Shown here piece after piece: positions 49,439 through 58,017 of a stretch of 64,000 nt of DNA. The translations under genes and the position numbers were made by a program. The DNA lies in NCBI RefSeq assembly GCF_900141855.1, contig NZ_FQYU01000008.1, positions 93,124 through 157,123 on the forward strand, given 5' to 3'. Within the stretch, counting starts at the first letter, position 1, and each line of letters starts with the position of its first letter. Under the pieces are notes generated by a model, which worked only from the letters and a program-made list of their open reading frames with translations, made no database searches and was not told the origin of the DNA. Source of the stretch: Pseudozobellia thermophila. Lineage in GTDB: Bacteria > Bacteroidota > Bacteroidia > Flavobacteriales > Flavobacteriaceae.

Positions 49439-49756
49439 TTTTATTTTTTTATGCGACTACAACGAAGTATGGCCTTACACTTTTTAAGGCCGTGCAAAAT
49501 TCATGAAATTATCATTAATGTTCATGTTTCTGGGGAGAATTCTTTTATAAAAAAACGAGGTTTATTTTCCCGTGGTACCCTATCGAGAATCGATAAAGGG
49601 GATAGAGTTTGCTTATGGGGTCTTTCTGACCTTTGCTAGGGTTTTACCATAAAAAGGCGCATCCCATTGTTTGTGGTGATGCGCCTTGGGCAGGCCTATT
49701 CCATACACTTAAAATAAGCCTCGAACGGTGTTGGCAATTATAAAAAAAGAGCAAAA
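49439..49756. other. Gene-free interval between GNAT and receptor genes
   Basis: 318 bp. I see the terminator of the leftward receptor gene at 49651-49687 and a small dyad TATCGA-GAA-TCGATA at 49581-49595. No credible ORF on either strand; the promoter of the GNAT gene must lie here but no consensus element stands out. Confidence 0.6.
49651..49687 (-). terminator. Rho-independent terminator after the receptor gene
   Basis: On the minus strand AAGGCGCATC pairs with GATGCGCCTT (forward 49654-49663 with 49678-49687), ten perfect pairs, followed by a T run on the minus strand. Confidence 0.75.
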
Positions 49757-52183
49757 TTAGTTGCCGCCCACCCGGTTTATTTCCTCCAAGCTGTTTTTTC
49801 GAACTTCCCGTTCGGCTTTATTGCCTTTGTCAAAGCTATAGCGCAGGTTAAGGCTTACGGCCTGTTGCCAGAAATATTGTTTCAGGTTAAAGTAGTTTCC
49901 GCCGTAAGTGGCATCGACCTTCATGTCCATGCTCCTAAAAATATCGGAGGCCCTTAGGGAAACGTTCAGTTTATTGTCCATAAAAGAGCGTTTAATACCT
50001 GCATCTACCCACCATTGGCCGTCAATATTGTAAATTCCGTTAATCGTTGGTCCGTTGACCGTAGCGCTCACCTCCAGTTTAAAATCCGCTGGAAGGTTGA
50101 CCTGGTGGTTGGTTTGGGCCATAAAATGGAGGTTGTTGTTATTGATTATTTCGTTGTCCATTTCCATTTTAAAGTTTTGATAGGTTAGGCTCAGGTTATT
50201 ATTGGTTTGCCAGAAGGAAGCCAATTGGATCGGTGCAATTGCCGTAGCGTTGTAACCTTTGTAATAATCCAGGTTATTGGTGGTGTATGTTGATTTACCG
50301 GTTATGGGATCGGTAGTTGGTTCTTCGGCCATATAGTTTTTAGTATAATCGTAGCTCAGTATAAGGTTGTACTTTCTAAAAAAGGTCTGCCCCAATTTAA
50401 TGACGTTGGATATTTGAGGCTGTAAATCGGGGTTACCTACGATAGACGTATTGGGATCCAAGTAAAACAGAAATGGATTCAGTAACTGGTAATTCGGACG
50501 GGTAATACGTCTGCTAAAGGAATAATTCAGTTTATAATTATCGTTTACTTGCTGTTCAACCGAAACATTGGGGAACAGATTTAGGTAATCGTTAGTATGG
50601 GTTTGGTCGAGGATAAAGGATTGCCCCTGGCCATTGGTTTTTTCTACGCGCAATCCTCCTTGAATGTTCCAGGTATCGTTAATGCGGTTGCTATAGTTTA
50701 CATATCCGGCAAAGATTTCTTCTTCATATCGGAAGTCATTGCTTCCGTCTGGATCTAAGGTACGGCCTTCCCCTATGCCGAAATAGGCCTGCAGCTCACT
50801 GTTTGAAATTACCTTACTGGCCTTTACACCGGTTTCAAGTGTTGAGGTAGGGGACAAGGGTAGGCTGAAGTCGATTCTTGCGGCATAGATATCGTAGTCT
50901 GAGTTGTTTTCGTTGGATAGGGCTTCAAAGGGGTCTGAACCATCCTCGGAATACAAATAGTGATTCCTGAATTTTGATTCGCTTTCCTTTTGCAACCTAA
51001 CGTAATCGACATCTGCCGATATACGGGTTCCCAGCGTATCGAGTTTTCCGGTATAATGAAGGTTGATCCGTGCATTTCCAAAACTTTCGTTCATATGGTT
51101 TTTGGCATCGATATCGACGGAGGTATCGTTGTTCATAATTCCAAGGCTTATAAGGTTCCAGTCTTGCTTGCGATCCTGGTACATAAAATTCCCCATGATC
51201 CCCAAGCTGTGCTTTTCGTTGAGGTCGTAGTCGGTTCCGAGCTTGAGCGATGGAACAAAACGTTTGCTGGTCTGTCTCCCATCCTGACTATAATAGCTAT
51301 AGGCACTCACCTCCGGAAAGGTGCGGTAAGAGAAGGCATCCCGTACCAAGCCGCGTTGTGAGGCGTCTATGTTTAAAAAGGAGTTCCATTTTCCCTTTTT
51401 GTAGTTTATGTTGGCACCGCTGTTGAAGAGGGTTTGTCGGCCCATTTTTATTCCGCTATAAACACTTCCGTTTATACCGCTAAGGGTGTTCTTTTTAAGG
51501 GTGATGTTGAGTATGCCGGCACTTCCCTCGGCGTCGTATTTGGCCGAGGGGTTGGTAATAACCTCAATGTTTTCGATATTTTCTGCAGGCATGTTTTCAA
51601 GTAGGGTTTTAAGCTCTTCGGAAGAAAAATAAGTAAGGCGGTCATCTATCATTACGGCGACCCCGTCTTTACCGTTGATCTGAAAATCGCCATTTTGGGA
51701 GACAGATACCCCGGGTGCCTTGGTCAGCATCTGGTAAGCGGTGTTTCCTGCGGCAAGGGAGCTTCCTGCGACCCGCATTACCACTTTTCCGTTTTCGGCA
51801 CGCACCTGGGGCCTCCAGGTCTTTACGACTACTTCATCGAGCATGGTGGTTTCTTCGTTCAGGGTGATACGTCCAAAATCCTTGTTGAATCCGGGACCGG
51901 TAATCTCAAATTCCGGGGTGAGGGTATTGGTGTATCCTATGGCGCTCAACCGCAGGTAATACTTTCCGGTAAGGTTGGGCTTCAAACTAAACTGTCCGTC
52001 TATATCGCTCATTGTTCCGGTAACCATGGTCGAGTCGGGCAGTTTCATCAAGGCGACCGTGGCAAAGGAAACGGGCTCCTCGTTCTGGTCGTACAACGTT
52101 CCGTTGAGGCTGGGGCCTTGGGCCAACAAAAATTGGCTTAGAAATAAGGCCATTGTTGCGAAAATTATCTGAAAAAATTTCAT
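49757..52183 (-). CDS. Outer-membrane beta-barrel (TonB-dependent-type) receptor
   Basis: 808 residues from ATG 52183 (MKFFQIIFATMALFLSQFLL, cleaved near AQG). A CarboxypepD-like domain follows (about 22-105: GTLYDQNEEPVSFATVALMK, MSDIDGQFSLKPN), then a plug (about 110-215) with MLDEVVVKTWRPQVRAENGK and ENIEVITNPSAKYDAEGSAG. The rest is a barrel rich in aromatic strands ending with a basic/polar tail. The outer-membrane-beta-barrel family fold fits better than SusC. Divergent from a LytS/LytTR pair, and the shared region has phased repeats. Confidence 0.88.
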   Translation of the reverse strand: MKFFQIIFATMALFLSQFLLAQGPSLNGTLYDQNEEPVSFATVALMKLPDSTMVTGTMSDIDGQFSLKPNLTGKYYLRLSAIGYTNTLTPEFEITGPGFNKDFGRITLNEETTMLDEVVVKTWRPQVRAENGKVVMRVAGSSLAAGNTAYQMLTKAPGVSVSQNGDFQINGKDGVAVMIDDRLTYFSSEELKTLLENMPAENIENIEVITNPSAKYDAEGSAGILNITLKKNTLSGINGSVYSGIKMGRQTLFNSGANINYKKGKWNSFLNIDASQRGLVRDAFSYRTFPEVSAYSYYSQDGRQTSKRFVPSLKLGTDYDLNEKHSLGIMGNFMYQDRKQDWNLISLGIMNNDTSVDIDAKNHMNESFGNARINLHYTGKLDTLGTRISADVDYVRLQKESESKFRNHYLYSEDGSDPFEALSNENNSDYDIYAARIDFSLPLSPTSTLETGVKASKVISNSELQAYFGIGEGRTLDPDGSNDFRYEEEIFAGYVNYSNRINDTWNIQGGLRVEKTNGQGQSFILDQTHTNDYLNLFPNVSVEQQVNDNYKLNYSFSRRITRPNYQLLNPFLFYLDPNTSIVGNPDLQPQISNVIKLGQTFFRKYNLILSYDYTKNYMAEEPTTDPITGKSTYTTNNLDYYKGYNATAIAPIQLASFWQTNNNLSLTYQNFKMEMDNEIINNNNLHFMAQTNHQVNLPADFKLEVSATVNGPTINGIYNIDGQWWVDAGIKRSFMDNKLNVSLRASDIFRSMDMKVDATYGGNYFNLKQYFWQQAVSLNLRYSFDKGNKAEREVRKNSLEEINRVGGN

Positions 52184-52266
52184 AACGGCAAATTTTAAGT
52201 TGTTGTGCTTTATCGTTTTCAATGGCAAATATGCCGTGATCGAAGGGCCTGTAGAAGGGGTTTCCG

Positions 52267-52323
52267 ATGAATCGGGATATGGGGTAAATGAATCGGGATA
52301 TGAAGGGAATGAAACGGAAGGAT
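52267..52323. promoter_or_regulatory. Three repeats phased at 21 bp (candidate LytTR box array)
   Basis: ATGAATCGGGATATG occurs at 52267-52281 and 52288-52302, and a weaker copy ATGAAACGG begins at 52309. Successive copies start exactly 21 bp apart, two turns of DNA. LytTR regulators are known to bind two or more direct repeats of about 9 bp with 12-13-bp spacers, which this fits. It lies between the receptor gene and the LytS/LytTR genes. Confidence 0.6.
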
Positions 52324-52378
52324 AGGTAAGCGAATTTTAGGAAATTGGCGGTAGTATAAGCATTGAAACCAAAGAAGT

Positions 52379-53542
52379 ATGCGATCGGGAAAGAACAGGA
52401 ATATTTTATACTTTTATCTTAAACACAAGGTATCTTTTATTAAACCAAAGGAAGAAAATAATAGCCTAACCCAAGGGGAATCGTCGCGTTCGCGTTTTTC
52501 AATGGTCCTTGAAAAAATCGGAATAGCGGCCCTCACCACCCTTGTCGTTTTTGAAGCGGTAGTCTATATGAATGTCGGGAAGGTGAAGCTCTTTTTCTCC
52601 ATATATGAGTTGCAAGAGCTTTTCTTCGCATTTGTCTTTCTACTCTCGTTGTTCGGGACCCACAGTTTAATCTCGGTATGGATGAAGCATCGATTTTTCA
52701 AGGAAATCAACCCTTTTCTGAAGCTCTTTATTGAAATGCTGATCGTAATTTCCTCCACCTTGGTCATTTATATGGTAACCAATTACCTTCCCTTGGTCCT
52801 TATCTTTGGTGAGGAAGGGCTTTTGCCGGTACGTGTGAGAACGGCATTTATATCGGGCACCTTTATCTCCCTGTTTTTCTATTATTTTGTGGAGCGCGAG
52901 CGGCATAAAAACCAATTGCAGGCCGAAATGCTACGCTCGGCAAGGCTACAGAAGGAAAACTACCAAGCGCAGTTAGAGGGACTCAAAAACCAAGTGCAGC
53001 CCCATTTTTTGTTTAACAGTCTAAACGTTCTGAGGTCGTTGATCCACAAAGACCAAGAAAAGGCGACCGAGTTTACCCAAAGGCTGTCGGATCTGTACCG
53101 TTCTTTTCTTACCTATGGCGATGAGCCCTTGATTTCCCTGGAAAAGGAACTGGAAGTAAGCAAAGCCTATATTTTTCTGCTTGAAACCCGTTTTGGAAAG
53201 GCATTGCAAATAAGTTTGGACATACCCGAGGATAGCTTATCCTACTTTTTGCCTCCCGGGGCCTTGCAGACACTTATCGAAAACGCCATAAAGCACAACG
53301 GGTCCACGTCTAAAAAACCGTTACGGGTACGTATCCATACCGAGGATGGAAAGTTGGTGGTACGCAACAGGCTTAGCCCTAGGTTCGAAGAGACCACTTC
53401 GACAAAAACAGGGCTGAAAAACCTAAAAACGCGTTACAGCTTCCTTTCGCAAGAAGAAGTGGAATGGGTAAGGACGGAGGAGGAATTTATAGTCAGGCTT
53501 CCGTTGTTAAAAGTCGAGAATTATGAAAATAGTAATAGTTGA
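52379..53542 (+). CDS. LytS-type membrane sensor histidine kinase
   Basis: 387 residues from ATG 52379, although an in-frame ATG at codon 42 (MVLEKIGIAAL) is possible. Four membrane helices lie at about 50-180. The His_kinase domain has LKNQVQPHFLFNSLNVLRSL with the phospho-His, and the ATPase has the N-box TLIENAIKHNGS then TKTGLKNLKTRYSFL. The coiled helix before the H-box (EMLRSARLQKENYQAQLEGL) is typical. It overlaps its response regulator by 20 bp. Confidence 0.9.
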   Translation: MRSGKNRNILYFYLKHKVSFIKPKEENNSLTQGESSRSRFSMVLEKIGIAALTTLVVFEAVVYMNVGKVKLFFSIYELQELFFAFVFLLSLFGTHSLISVWMKHRFFKEINPFLKLFIEMLIVISSTLVIYMVTNYLPLVLIFGEEGLLPVRVRTAFISGTFISLFFYYFVERERHKNQLQAEMLRSARLQKENYQAQLEGLKNQVQPHFLFNSLNVLRSLIHKDQEKATEFTQRLSDLYRSFLTYGDEPLISLEKELEVSKAYIFLLETRFGKALQISLDIPEDSLSYFLPPGALQTLIENAIKHNGSTSKKPLRVRIHTEDGKLVVRNRLSPRFEETTSTKTGLKNLKTRYSFLSQEEVEWVRTEEEFIVRLPLLKVENYENSNS

Positions 53543-54293
53543 AGATGAGCCCTTGGCGGGAGATGCCCTCGAAGAACTCGTTCTAAAGCTCCGGCCCGAT
53601 TATGAGGTGTTGGAAAGAATCGAGTCGGTCGAGGAAGGCATAGAATGGTTTGATACCCACGATGCGCCGAACTTGATCTTTTGCGACATCCATCTTTCCG
53701 ATGGCCGGAGCTTTGAGATGTGGCGGGAGGTAAAAATCGACTGCCCTGTTATATTTACGACGGCCTATAACCAATACGCCATAGAGGCCTTTAAGGTCAA
53801 CAGTGTCGATTATTTGTTAAAGCCCATCAAGGAGGAGGAGCTTCAAAAAGCCATTGAAAAGTATGAAAGCCTGCATAAGGAAGCGCTTTCCTCCGAAATG
53901 AAAAACTTGCGGAATTTGATTGAAAACTCCGTGTTGGAACGGGGGTATCGCGAAGTCAAGACCAGGTTTATGGTAAAAACCGGGCAGGTGATAAAGAGTA
54001 TTTCCACGAGCGAGGTGGCCTACTTTATTGCGGAAGAAGGCGTGGTGCTGTTGGTCAATTTTAAGGGAAACCGCTTTGTGGTCAACTATACCCTAGACCA
54101 ATTGGAAGCGCAATTGGACCCCCAGATGTTTTTTAGGGCCAACCGTCAATTGGTGGTAAACATCGAGGCCGTAAAGGAGGTAACGCCCTATTTTAAAGGT
54201 CGCCTGTATTTGCTTTTGGAACCGGCCCCGGACGGAGACCAGGTAATCAGTAGCGGAAAGGCGAACGCTTTTAAGGAATGGTTGGATATGTAA
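53523..54293 (+). CDS. LytTR-family response regulator
   Basis: 256 residues. Receiver: IVIVEDEPLAGDALEEL acidic pair, LIFCDIHLSDGRS with the phospho-Asp, VIFTTAYNQYAIEAFKVNSV and YLLKPI. LytTR DNA-binding domain (about 150-256): EVAYFIAEEGVVLLVNFKGN, MFFRANRQLVVNIEAVKEVT. The nearby 21-bp phased repeats make autoregulation or control of the divergent receptor a reasonable guess. Confidence 0.93.
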   Translation: MKIVIVEDEPLAGDALEELVLKLRPDYEVLERIESVEEGIEWFDTHDAPNLIFCDIHLSDGRSFEMWREVKIDCPVIFTTAYNQYAIEAFKVNSVDYLLKPIKEEELQKAIEKYESLHKEALSSEMKNLRNLIENSVLERGYREVKTRFMVKTGQVIKSISTSEVAYFIAEEGVVLLVNFKGNRFVVNYTLDQLEAQLDPQMFFRANRQLVVNIEAVKEVTPYFKGRLYLLLEPAPDGDQVISSGKANAFKEWLDM

Positions 54294-54338
54294 GGGCTTG
54301 GCGCACTTACGGGCTCGTGCCATGCCTGTCCATGATCG

Positions 54339-54653
54339 CTAGACATAGGGAACGGCGACTTCGATATTTCCTTTTCCCAATGCAAAAGAAACGTTTAGAA
54401 AAATGGTCCGTTCGCGGTTAGAAGACGATTCCAAGGGATCGAACCCATCCAGTTCAATATAATTTACTAGGTCTGAATGGAGTTTTTCTATTTTTTACTC
54501 TTCAAGTTCGATCCGTAATGACATTGAGACATCGGAAAACTGTTTAACATCGACTACATCCCCCGAATTGTTTACAATCCGATTTATTTTATCAAGCGCT
54601 GTATACCTGCTTTCTTTGCAATATCCCTTCCAAAAAAGAAATTCCTTAGCCAT
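54339..54653 (-). pseudogene. Small conserved-looking ORF with an in-frame stop
   Basis: On the minus strand ATG 54653 opens a frame of 52 codons (KEFLFWKGYCKESRYTALDK and KQFSDVSMSLRIELEE), then TAA at 54495-54497, and the same frame continues for 51 codons (KIEKLHSDLVNYIELDGF, SNRERTIFLNVSFALGKGN, EVAVPYV) to TAG at 54339. The two halves read as one small soluble protein of about 104 residues. A single T-to-A change of TTA (Leu) to TAA would explain the break. A family name is not recalled. A sequencing error is the alternative. Confidence 0.6.
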
Positions 54654-55299
54654 CTTTACTATTGTTTTACGTGGTGCACATCGAGGGCCTTACGGGTTGG
54701 GAACCCACGGTAATGGACCTTGGGTGTCGTTAAGTACCTCGCTTTGATGGCCATGTGTCGATACCGGTCTTTGCTTCGAGGTCTTGCACCATAAAAATAA
54801 CGAATTTCCCGGCCGAATCACAGCAATATTTTCATGGAGGCCATGGCCTAGGCTGCATAACCGTTTGGGTTCTTTGGTTCAATGCGGGGTAGCATGCTTT
54901 GGGGGAGGGAGTATGTAAAAGGAGGTATCCCATACTTATACGGCCCTTTTTGAGGGGAATCAGTGGCCTGCAAGGGTAGGACCTTTGATTGAGGGACATA
55001 TAATCCTGAACGGTATTGCTAATGATAGGAAAGGTATAATGGAGATGGGTGTTCTTGTTATGGTATGATTTCTAATTTGTTGGATGCCCTTGGCCTCTGA
55101 ATAGACCAATGAATTTGATATTTAAGGGCACGATGGGCTCAACCGAGGACAGAATTACAAGCAATGCCAACGCCAGAACAATTATTTTAATCGGGATAAC
55201 GAAAAAATTATGTAGAACCAAGAATAGCTTATACTTTTAGGGAGCCATAGTTATATGGCAAGGTATATTGTCCCAAATTGCCTTAAAAACCTACTTGTT
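54654..55299. other. Gene-free stretch before the TraN-like gene
   Basis: No ORF over 60 codons is convincing in this interval. A short minus-strand frame near 54721-54835 (KYCCDSAGKFVIFMVQDLEA after a stop) may be a decayed fragment, but it has no start and no recognised family. The base composition is normal. TACTTTTA at 55232-55239, one mismatch from the -7 consensus, may serve the next gene. Confidence 0.5.
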
Positions 55300-56289
55300 A
55301 TGAAATTGAAATGCGTGTTTTTCATTCTTTTCATTGCATTTACTACAATGGCAATGAAGGCAGGTAATTTGCCCATACCTGTATCGGTAAATGAAAGTAT
55401 TACGGTTACGCTGTTTTTTCCTTCAGAGATCAAAAAGGTCATAGAACCGGCCCCCAACTATAAGTTAGAGTACGATCGGAATGGAAAAATGGCCACTCTT
55501 GTGGCCAGGAAGGGAGCGGCCAGTAACCTCACCGTTATTACCAAAAATGGTTATATTTTCTCGTTTTTGCTTCAATATGAAACCGAGGTCGATAATTTCA
55601 CCTATGTGTTGGCAGAAGATCAGGCCATCGGAAAATTAAACGGGTCCTCAGTCGTTGAACTAAGTGGTACAAATGGCGATGTAACCATTCAAGATGAAAA
55701 ACCGGTTGACCAAGAACCTATTGTGCAGATTGAAGTGACAACCTCCGAAACATCAGGTTCAAAAGAAAATAACGATACGGATAAAGAGGTTGGGGCTGAA
55801 TTAGGACCTAGTGCGATGGCTACCGAGGAAACCCCGGAGAATGCGGGGAGTAGTCTTTACGATTCGGATAGGGAGGGCTATTACCGGATTTTTTGTGAAA
55901 ATAGTTATTTACAAAAATCCAAGTTTAAAAAAATTTCGAATACGGTAAATTTAATCGGGCTGCAGCTAAACAATATTATTAAGGACCATAACGATTTACA
56001 CTTCGTTTTAGAAGTAAAAAACAATTCTTGGAGCGATTATAAGGTGAAGTCGTTGCGGTTTTTTATCAAATCCTTGGAGGGTAGTCGCGAAATACAAGTT
56101 AAGGATTTGTTTATTTACAACCTCCAGGAATCCATTGCCGCCCATAACAGCAATCATCTTGTGTTTGTCTGCAAGGAATTTGTTCTGGGTGAAGGCCAAA
56201 ACATTTATGTGTTGCTTGAAGAGGATGGGGGCAGGGAACGCTCTGTAATGCTAAGTTTGACTTCACAACAAATCAAACATAGTAGATAA
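55300..56289 (+). CDS. TraN-like (DUF4138-type) envelope protein
   Basis: 329 residues from ATG 55300 (MKLKCVFFILFIAFTTMAMK signal peptide); the ATG at 55255 would add 15 residues that spoil the signal. The N-terminal domain has LPIPVSVNESITVTLFFPSE and VARKGAASNLTVITKNGYIF, the pattern of conjugative-transposon TraN proteins. A low-complexity acidic linker (about 125-190) leads to a second beta domain with HFVLEVKNNSWSDYKVKSL. No other conjugation gene is nearby. Convergent with the lipoprotein array; any link to it is unproven. Confidence 0.6.
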   Translation: MKLKCVFFILFIAFTTMAMKAGNLPIPVSVNESITVTLFFPSEIKKVIEPAPNYKLEYDRNGKMATLVARKGAASNLTVITKNGYIFSFLLQYETEVDNFTYVLAEDQAIGKLNGSSVVELSGTNGDVTIQDEKPVDQEPIVQIEVTTSETSGSKENNDTDKEVGAELGPSAMATEETPENAGSSLYDSDREGYYRIFCENSYLQKSKFKKISNTVNLIGLQLNNIIKDHNDLHFVLEVKNNSWSDYKVKSLRFFIKSLEGSREIQVKDLFIYNLQESIAAHNSNHLVFVCKEFVLGEGQNIYVLLEEDGGRERSVMLSLTSQQIKHSR

Positions 56290-56339
56290 ATTTTGTGGTT
56301 TGTTGATTGCACTGGCCATTATTTGGCTTGATAAGTGCA

Positions 56340-57449
56340 TCACTCCTTTTGTCTTGTCCATTGTTTATACTCCTCGGTCTCTATGGATCTTGAAGGGTCG
56401 ATGATCTCGTTGCCTTCGGGATCGGTCTTATAGACGATTTTCTTATACCGGCGTTGGGGCTGGTTCGGGTCCCGGGGACGAATGGCGTACATGCCCCCTA
56501 CCTGTTCGGGGAATAGTTCTTCGGGCTTTTGGACGATGAACAGGACATCTTCACGGCCACCGTATTCTTTGGGCACTTTGTAAAGTTTTAGCTCGGGGTC
56601 TTCGAAATAGCTGTACCTTTTGATGCGAAGGGTATCGCCCAAGGGCATGTAGACCTCGAGGTACCACCAACCGGCCGAAAAGCCGTATTGATTGAGGCCT
56701 TGATCTACTTTTTCGAAGTATGTAGATTCATAGTCTACCATTTTGATCAGGCTGGTATCACGATCTTTAAATCCTTTGTGGTACCATACAGGGGCCAGGT
56801 TTTCCAATTCTACCATACGGACGTCCTGGTCTTCTTTGGGAGGGTATTGTTGCTTTAAATTATCTGGCAAGCCCTCTAAATTAGCTTCCATCCAGTACCA
56901 TTTATGATTTACTTTTAAGTAGTACATACCTAGATATACATAAACGTATTGGGCATGGCTATATAGTTCCTTGAATTTTTCCAACCATTTTTCGGGGTCT
57001 TGTTCATTGGCTTTGAAGTCATAGGGGTCTTCTATCTCTTTATTGGAAAAGGGATCTAGATATTTATGTTCGGTGGTGTCTCCATTAATTACCCAATTGC
57101 TATAATAATCCGAGGCACTTATTGTACCATCCTTCAATAATAAATTGGAATTTTCCATTTCACTATTTCCATCACCTAAAAACGTAGTTTTTTTAAAAAC
57201 ATGAAGATTTTTTTTCTCCTGTTTTTGTTCTTTATAACCATAAAATATAACATTCTTATTCTCTATATCAGCCAATACCGCCTCTTTAATCTCAAACTTT
57301 TTATCTAAGGGATTTGCTACCTTGTAGTTTTCTGAACCTTTATGTTTATGAAGCTCCTGATATTCGCTATGGGCAATTATTTTTTCTTTTTGTTTCATGT
57401 TGCAGCCTGTAAAGATTAGGATAATAGCAAGTAGTAGTATGCTCTTCAT
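56340..57449 (-). CDS. Candidate T6SS immunity lipoprotein, copy 3
   Basis: 369 residues. Signal and lipobox MKSILLLAIILIFTGCNM (Cys16). Middle: LDPFSNKEIEDPYDFKANEQ, DPEKWLEKFKELYSHAQYVY. Conserved C half: YPPKEDQDVRMVELENLAPV, WYHKGFKDRDTSLIKMVDYE, AGWWYLEVYMPLGDTLRIKR, RPRDPNQPQRRYKKIVYKTD. Paralogous to the two upstream lipoproteins, with near-identical 3' halves and a divergent N half. It directly follows the orphan effector tail, so it may protect against that variant (inference). Lipoprotein location fits protection from a periplasm- or membrane-acting enzyme. Confidence 0.65.
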   Translation of the reverse strand: MKSILLLAIILIFTGCNMKQKEKIIAHSEYQELHKHKGSENYKVANPLDKKFEIKEAVLADIENKNVIFYGYKEQKQEKKNLHVFKKTTFLGDGNSEMENSNLLLKDGTISASDYYSNWVINGDTTEHKYLDPFSNKEIEDPYDFKANEQDPEKWLEKFKELYSHAQYVYVYLGMYYLKVNHKWYWMEANLEGLPDNLKQQYPPKEDQDVRMVELENLAPVWYHKGFKDRDTSLIKMVDYESTYFEKVDQGLNQYGFSAGWWYLEVYMPLGDTLRIKRYSYFEDPELKLYKVPKEYGGREDVLFIVQKPEELFPEQVGGMYAIRPRDPNQPQRRYKKIVYKTDPEGNEIIDPSRSIETEEYKQWTRQKE

Positions 57450-57986
57450 TTAATATGGTTTTAAAGGGCGTTTCAGAATTTTTACTGCTGTATTGTCTTG
57501 TTTGACTTGGGGCTTATCCTGCATTTCTTTATTTAAAATTTCTTTCCATGAATTGTCATTCTGTCCCAATTGCTTTATAAGACGGTCGATATCGGCTTGC
57601 TCCTTGTCAGTGAGAACAGGTTCTTCATACAGCTGTTTTTCGGCATTGGGATCTCCATAAACATAGGCTTTAATAACATTATTGACATAATCGGTATTTG
57701 CGAAAGTTGTGTTTATTAATAGTTTTTTTCCTTCTCCTTCAACATATTTTTTTGATTCTTCTCTTCTTTTCTTTTTTTGTTCAACAGATAATTTGCTTTC
57801 ATCCTTTTCTTTATTACGATATTCCACCCTATAAAACTTGTTTTCCCCTGCCTTTTTGATCCGGTCCCAGATCGTCGTATTGCCCAAGCCATCTTCGAAA
57901 TCTTTGTTTTTTAATATTTTTTCGTTCAACAGTAAACCTACGGGACTAAAGTGGGCATAGAGGTCTGCGGTCTGTAGGGCAGAATA
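57450..57986 (-). pseudogene. Orphan copy of the effector C-terminal tail, no start codon
   Basis: The frame is open from a TAA at 57987-57989 to the stop at 57450. It begins SALQTADLYAHFSPVG and continues NEKILKNKDFEDGLGNTTIW, FANTDYVNNVIKAYVYGDPN, matching residues near IQIADLYAHFSPVEFIHNEK and onward of the intact effector at 60307-62814. No ATG occurs before the shared part; only a TTG at 57927-57929 could serve. It looks like a displaced variant tail with its own lipoprotein immediately downstream (2 bp), as in orphan toxin-tail cassettes of polymorphic toxin loci. Confidence 0.65.
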
Positions 57987-58017
57987 TTATTAAAACCATC
58001 GTTATTTGGTAATACTT

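Noticed and set aside
49175..49639. Frame of 154 codons opposite the GNAT gene
   Set aside because: Mostly antisense to a recognised acetyltransferase gene and without protein-like features.
54721..54835. Short minus-strand frame with KYCCDSAGKFVIF
   Set aside because: No start codon, about 33 codons, and no recognised relative; too little to call a gene.
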